Shown: positions 4,544-6,646 of the stretch, one piece after another
How positions within the stretch are numbered: the first letter of the stretch is position 1
Layout: each line of letters opens with the position of its first letter
NCBI GenBank assembly: GCA_030698575.1
Contig: JAUYMQ010000643.1
Location: forward strand, 1 to 6,646
Direction: 5' to 3'
From: Deltaproteobacteria bacterium
GTDB taxonomy: Bacteria > JAUYMQ01
Length of the DNA stretch: 6,646 bases
The notes under the pieces: generated by a model
Databases searched by the model: none
Told to the model about the DNA's origin: nothing
What the model saw: only the letters and a program-made list of their open reading frames with translations
Translations under genes and position numbers: made by a program

Positions 4544-6019
4544 CTACTCTGACTTCGTTTTCCCGGCCGCGCGGACATGCTCGAGGGCCCGGCGGATGCG
4601 GCTAAGCGTCTTCTCCCGGCCCATGAGCGCGATGACGTCGAAGATTCCCGGGCTCACCTTCTTTCCGACGAGCGCCGCGCGAATGGGCTGCGCCACCTGC
4701 CCGAGCTTCATGCCGTACTGTTTGGCGATTTCGCGCAGAACCGGCTCCATCGCCGGGGGGCGGGTGTCGGTCATTCCGGAGATCCTCGCCGCCGCCTCCG
4801 CGAGCGGGCCGGTGATCTCCTCGGTGAGCATTCTCTCCGCGGCCGGTTCGTACGTGATCTCGTCCGCGAGGTAGGGCGCGAGGCTCTCGGCCATCTCGAC
4901 GAGCGTGCGGCTGCGCTCCTTGTGGGCATCGACCGCGCGCTCGAGCCACTTCTCGTCACGCCCTTCCGGGCTGCCAATGCGGGGAACGCCTGTCGCTTCC
5001 AGAAAGGGGCGGACGAGCGCGGCCATCTCGGCAACAGGCATTTCGCGGAGATGGTGGGCGTTCAGCCAGAGCAGCTTCTCGGGATTGAAGATCGCAGGGC
5101 TTTTCCCGACGTCCCCGAGCCGGAACTTCTCGACGAGCTCTTCCCGCGTGAAGACCTCCTGGTCGCCGGCCGACCAACCGAGCCGCGCCAGGTAGTTGTT
5201 CATGGCCGCGGGGAGATACCCCTGCTCACGGTAGGACTGGATGCTCGTGGCCCCGTGCCGTTTCGAGAGCCGCCCCTTGTCGAGACCGTGGATGAGCGGG
5301 AGATGCGCGAAGTGGGGGAGGGGAGAATCCATCGCCTGGAGGAGGAGGATCTGCTTGAAGGTGTTCGGGATGTGATCGTCGCCCCGGATGACATGGGTAA
5401 TCGCCATCTCCGCGTCATCCACCGTCACGGAGAGATAGAAGATAGGCGTTCCATCCGTTCTTTGAATGACGAAGTCATCGATTTCCGCATTCCGTTTGGT
5501 CTGCGGCCCCTTGACCAGATCCTCGAATCGCGTCTCGCCTTCCGTTTCGGTCCGGAACCGGACCGCCGCCGGAGCGCCCGACGGGACGTCCTTCCGATCG
5601 CGGCATCGCCCGTCGTAGCCGGGGGGGCGTCCGTCCTTCTTGGCTTCCTCCCGGCGCTGCTTCAGCTCCTCCGGCGTGCAGACGCATCGGTAGGCGCGCC
5701 CACGTCCGAGGAGATCCTCCACTGCCGCGCGGTAGTGGTCCATCCTGCGCGACTGGTAGACAGGCCCCTCGTCCCAGTCCAGGCCGAGCCACGCGAGTCC
5801 ATCGACGATTCCGGCGGCGGAATCCTCGGTCGACCGGGACAGATCGGTATCCTCGATCCGGAGCACGAAGACGCCCCCGTTGTGGCGGGCGAAGATATGG
5901 TTGAAGAGCGCCGTCCGGGCGCTCCCCAGGTGCAGGCTTCCCGTTGGACTCGGAGCGAACCGGACGCGGACCTTCTCAGCCCCGTTCTTTTCTGGCCCAG
6001 CCCCGTTTTTTTCTGGCAA
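4544..6019 (-). CDS. gltX: Glutamyl-tRNA synthetase (class Ic)
   Basis: A 491-residue enzyme that charges tRNA with glutamate in the cytoplasm; length is normal for bacterial GluRS. The HIGH-type motif is 'SPTGSLHLGSAR' (24-35), and the KMSKS-type loop is 'KGRLSKRHG' (248-256). C112, C114, Y135 and C139 have the 2/23/27 spacing of the E. coli GluRS zinc ligands (Cys98, Cys100, Tyr121, Cys125). The RNA-reaching 'DDHIPNTFKQ' (214-223) and a helical C-terminal anticodon-binding region are present. The only plausible start is TTG at 6019, preceded by a purine-rich GAGGGGGG; an in-frame stop lies 15 bases upstream. The first 14 codons include a near-perfect 21-base tandem repeat that adds residues before the conserved core. 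The downstream genes are tRNA-Gln and tRNA-Glu, which suggests a non-discriminating enzyme charging both. That is inference, since discrimination cannot be read reliably from the sequence by eye. Confidence 0.97.
   Translation of the reverse strand: MPEKNGAGPEKNGAEKVRVRFAPSPTGSLHLGSARTALFNHIFARHNGGVFVLRIEDTDLSRSTEDSAAGIVDGLAWLGLDWDEGPVYQSRRMDHYRAAVEDLLGRGRAYRCVCTPEELKQRREEAKKDGRPPGYDGRCRDRKDVPSGAPAAVRFRTETEGETRFEDLVKGPQTKRNAEIDDFVIQRTDGTPIFYLSVTVDDAEMAITHVIRGDDHIPNTFKQILLLQAMDSPLPHFAHLPLIHGLDKGRLSKRHGATSIQSYREQGYLPAAMNNYLARLGWSAGDQEVFTREELVEKFRLGDVGKSPAIFNPEKLLWLNAHHLREMPVAEMAALVRPFLEATGVPRIGSPEGRDEKWLERAVDAHKERSRTLVEMAESLAPYLADEITYEPAAERMLTEEITGPLAEAAARISGMTDTRPPAMEPVLREIAKQYGMKLGQVAQPIRAALVGKKVSPGIFDVIALMGREKTLSRIRRALEHVRAAGKTKSE
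5977..6017 (-). repeat. 21-base tandem duplication at the gltX N-terminus
   Basis: Two copies of a 20-base sequence (5977-5996 and 5998-6017) differ at one base and have a period of 21, encoding the repeated peptide PEKNGA(G/E). Because the period is a multiple of three the frame is kept. It lies directly after the TTG start codon and upstream of the conserved catalytic core. Confidence 0.85.
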
Positions 6020-6098
6020 TGATCCCCCCTCTCACGCCAGGCCCCGGGCCGGCGTTCACGATGGAAGCCGCGCCCCGGGCCGGACCAAGTCGGGCTAG

Positions 6099-6128
6099 AA
6101 GATAGGTAAGGTTCGAACGGCCTTTCAA
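6099..6128 (-). promoter_or_regulatory. Candidate sigma-70 promoter for gltX
   Basis: On the minus strand TTGAAA (6128-6123) and TATCTT (6104-6099) are separated by 18 bases, matching the consensus at five and four of six positions. It lies in the 123-base gap between the transporter stop and gltX and would give a leader of about 70 bases. No T-box or other riboswitch structure was recognised in that leader. Confidence 0.4.
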
Positions 6129-6142
6129 GGGATTATTTCCCG

Positions 6143-6646
6143 TCAAAGCAGCGCCATTCTCACACCCTCGATCCCCACGAGCGCGGCAAAGAGCCGCCGG
6201 AGCAGCGTCGCGGATGCGACGTTGGCGAGGTTCGCGCCCACGCGGGCCATCAGGATGCTCGTCGGCATGAGGCAGGCCGCCGCCAGCAGATTCACGTAGC
6301 CCCAGGAGTGCGGCGGCAGCACCGCCTCTTGCTGCCCCAGAAGGACGTTCCGGATGGTTCCGTAGATGGCCAGAAAAACGATGAGGGGGCTCGAGGTCCC
6401 GACGGCCTGATGGATGGGAAGCCGGCCCAGGCTGACGAGCAGGGGGACGGCGGCGATTCCGCCTCCCACCCCGAAGAAGAAGGACACGGCTCCCGAAAGC
6501 AGCCCGATCAAGAGAAAGAGGGCCCAGGCAGGCAGGGGCGGTTCGCCAGGGCGGGGCTTCGGGTGGAAAAAGAGCATCTGGAGGCTCACGACGACGAGCA
6601 GCGCGCCGAAGGCGGTGCGAAGGGTGCTCCCGGCCGTTCGCCTGGC
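6143..6646 (-). CDS. TauE/SafE (TSUP) family membrane transporter, C-terminal part
   Basis: The frame runs in from the right edge without a start codon in the window, so 167 C-terminal residues are visible. An internal GTG at 6589 could serve as a start, but residues before it (LRTAFGALLVVVSLQML) continue the family pattern, so the real start is beyond the window. TSUP proteins carry anions such as sulfite, sulfoacetate or other organosulfur compounds across the inner membrane and are built from two repeated halves. Visible here are a hydrophobic helix with the 'FGVGGGIAAVPLL' motif (58-70), the family signature 'AVGTSSPLIVFLA' (81-93), and further hydrophobic stretches around 115-134 and 148-167. 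The stop is 123 bases before gltX on the same strand. The transported substrate cannot be inferred from this part. Confidence 0.88.
   Translation of the reverse strand, partial: ARRTAGSTLRTAFGALLVVVSLQMLFFHPKPRPGEPPLPAWALFLLIGLLSGAVSFFFGVGGGIAAVPLLVSLGRLPIHQAVGTSSPLIVFLAIYGTIRNVLLGQQEAVLPPHSWGYVNLLAAACLMPTSILMARVGANLANVASATLLRRLFAALVGIEGVRMALL

Noticed and set aside
4577-6022. Open frame of about 480 codons on the plus strand
   Set aside because: It is almost exactly antisense to gltX, a common artefact of third-position GC bias.
6019-6098. T-box riboswitch before gltX
   Set aside because: The leader is only about 70-80 bases and shows no T-box sequence, specifier loop or terminator/antiterminator pair.
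6126-6142. Terminator after the TSUP transporter gene
   Set aside because: The only pairing is a 4-base GGGA/TCCC stem with no T-run, too weak to call.

Overview
This is a GC-rich bacterial chromosomal window with a metabolic and housekeeping character. A coenzyme F420-type oxidoreductase fragment, a crotonase, a nitronate monooxygenase-like flavoprotein and dispersed 'CATTGCGAGG...CGAAGCAATC' palindromes suggest an uncultured deltaproteobacterial, Binatota, Tectomicrobia or NC10-like lineage. That placement is an inference; there is no rRNA or other decisive marker. I see no phage, transposase, CRISPR or defence genes.

Left part (1-2493): a minus-strand pair consists of a dienoyl-CoA-isomerase-type crotonase followed, with a 4-base ATGA overlap, by an LLM-class F420-dependent oxidoreductase that runs off the left edge. 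The oxidoreductase carries an out-of-frame internal deletion of roughly 35 codons, so it is a pseudogene or an assembly collapse. Divergent from this pair, across a 207-base gap, is a nitronate monooxygenase/2-nitropropane dioxygenase-family gene. It has Phe where the catalytic His is normally found. Together these look like a small acyl-CoA and redox catabolic neighbourhood.

Middle (2494-4152): the convergent gap after the flavoprotein gene holds three related palindromic repeat units with conserved ends and different central hairpins. Beyond them lies a minus-strand gene for a protein with two tandem DsbA/HCCA-isomerase-like domains. It is preceded by a 17-codon open frame with its own Shine-Dalgarno sequence, which overlaps the gene by ATGA.

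Right part (4212-6646): this is a translation module on the minus strand: gltX (glutamyl-tRNA synthetase, TTG start), a hairpin, a strong sigma-70-like promoter, tRNA-Gln(CUG), tRNA-Glu(CUC) and an intrinsic-terminator-like hairpin. The two tRNAs are the two substrates of a non-discriminating GluRS, so the grouping suggests the indirect Glu-tRNAGln/GatCAB route. At the right edge is the C-terminal part of a TauE/SafE (TSUP) membrane transporter. The strongest points for follow-up are the LLM deletion, the gltX-tRNA cluster, the degenerate tandem DsbA-like protein with its leader frame, and the modular palindromes.
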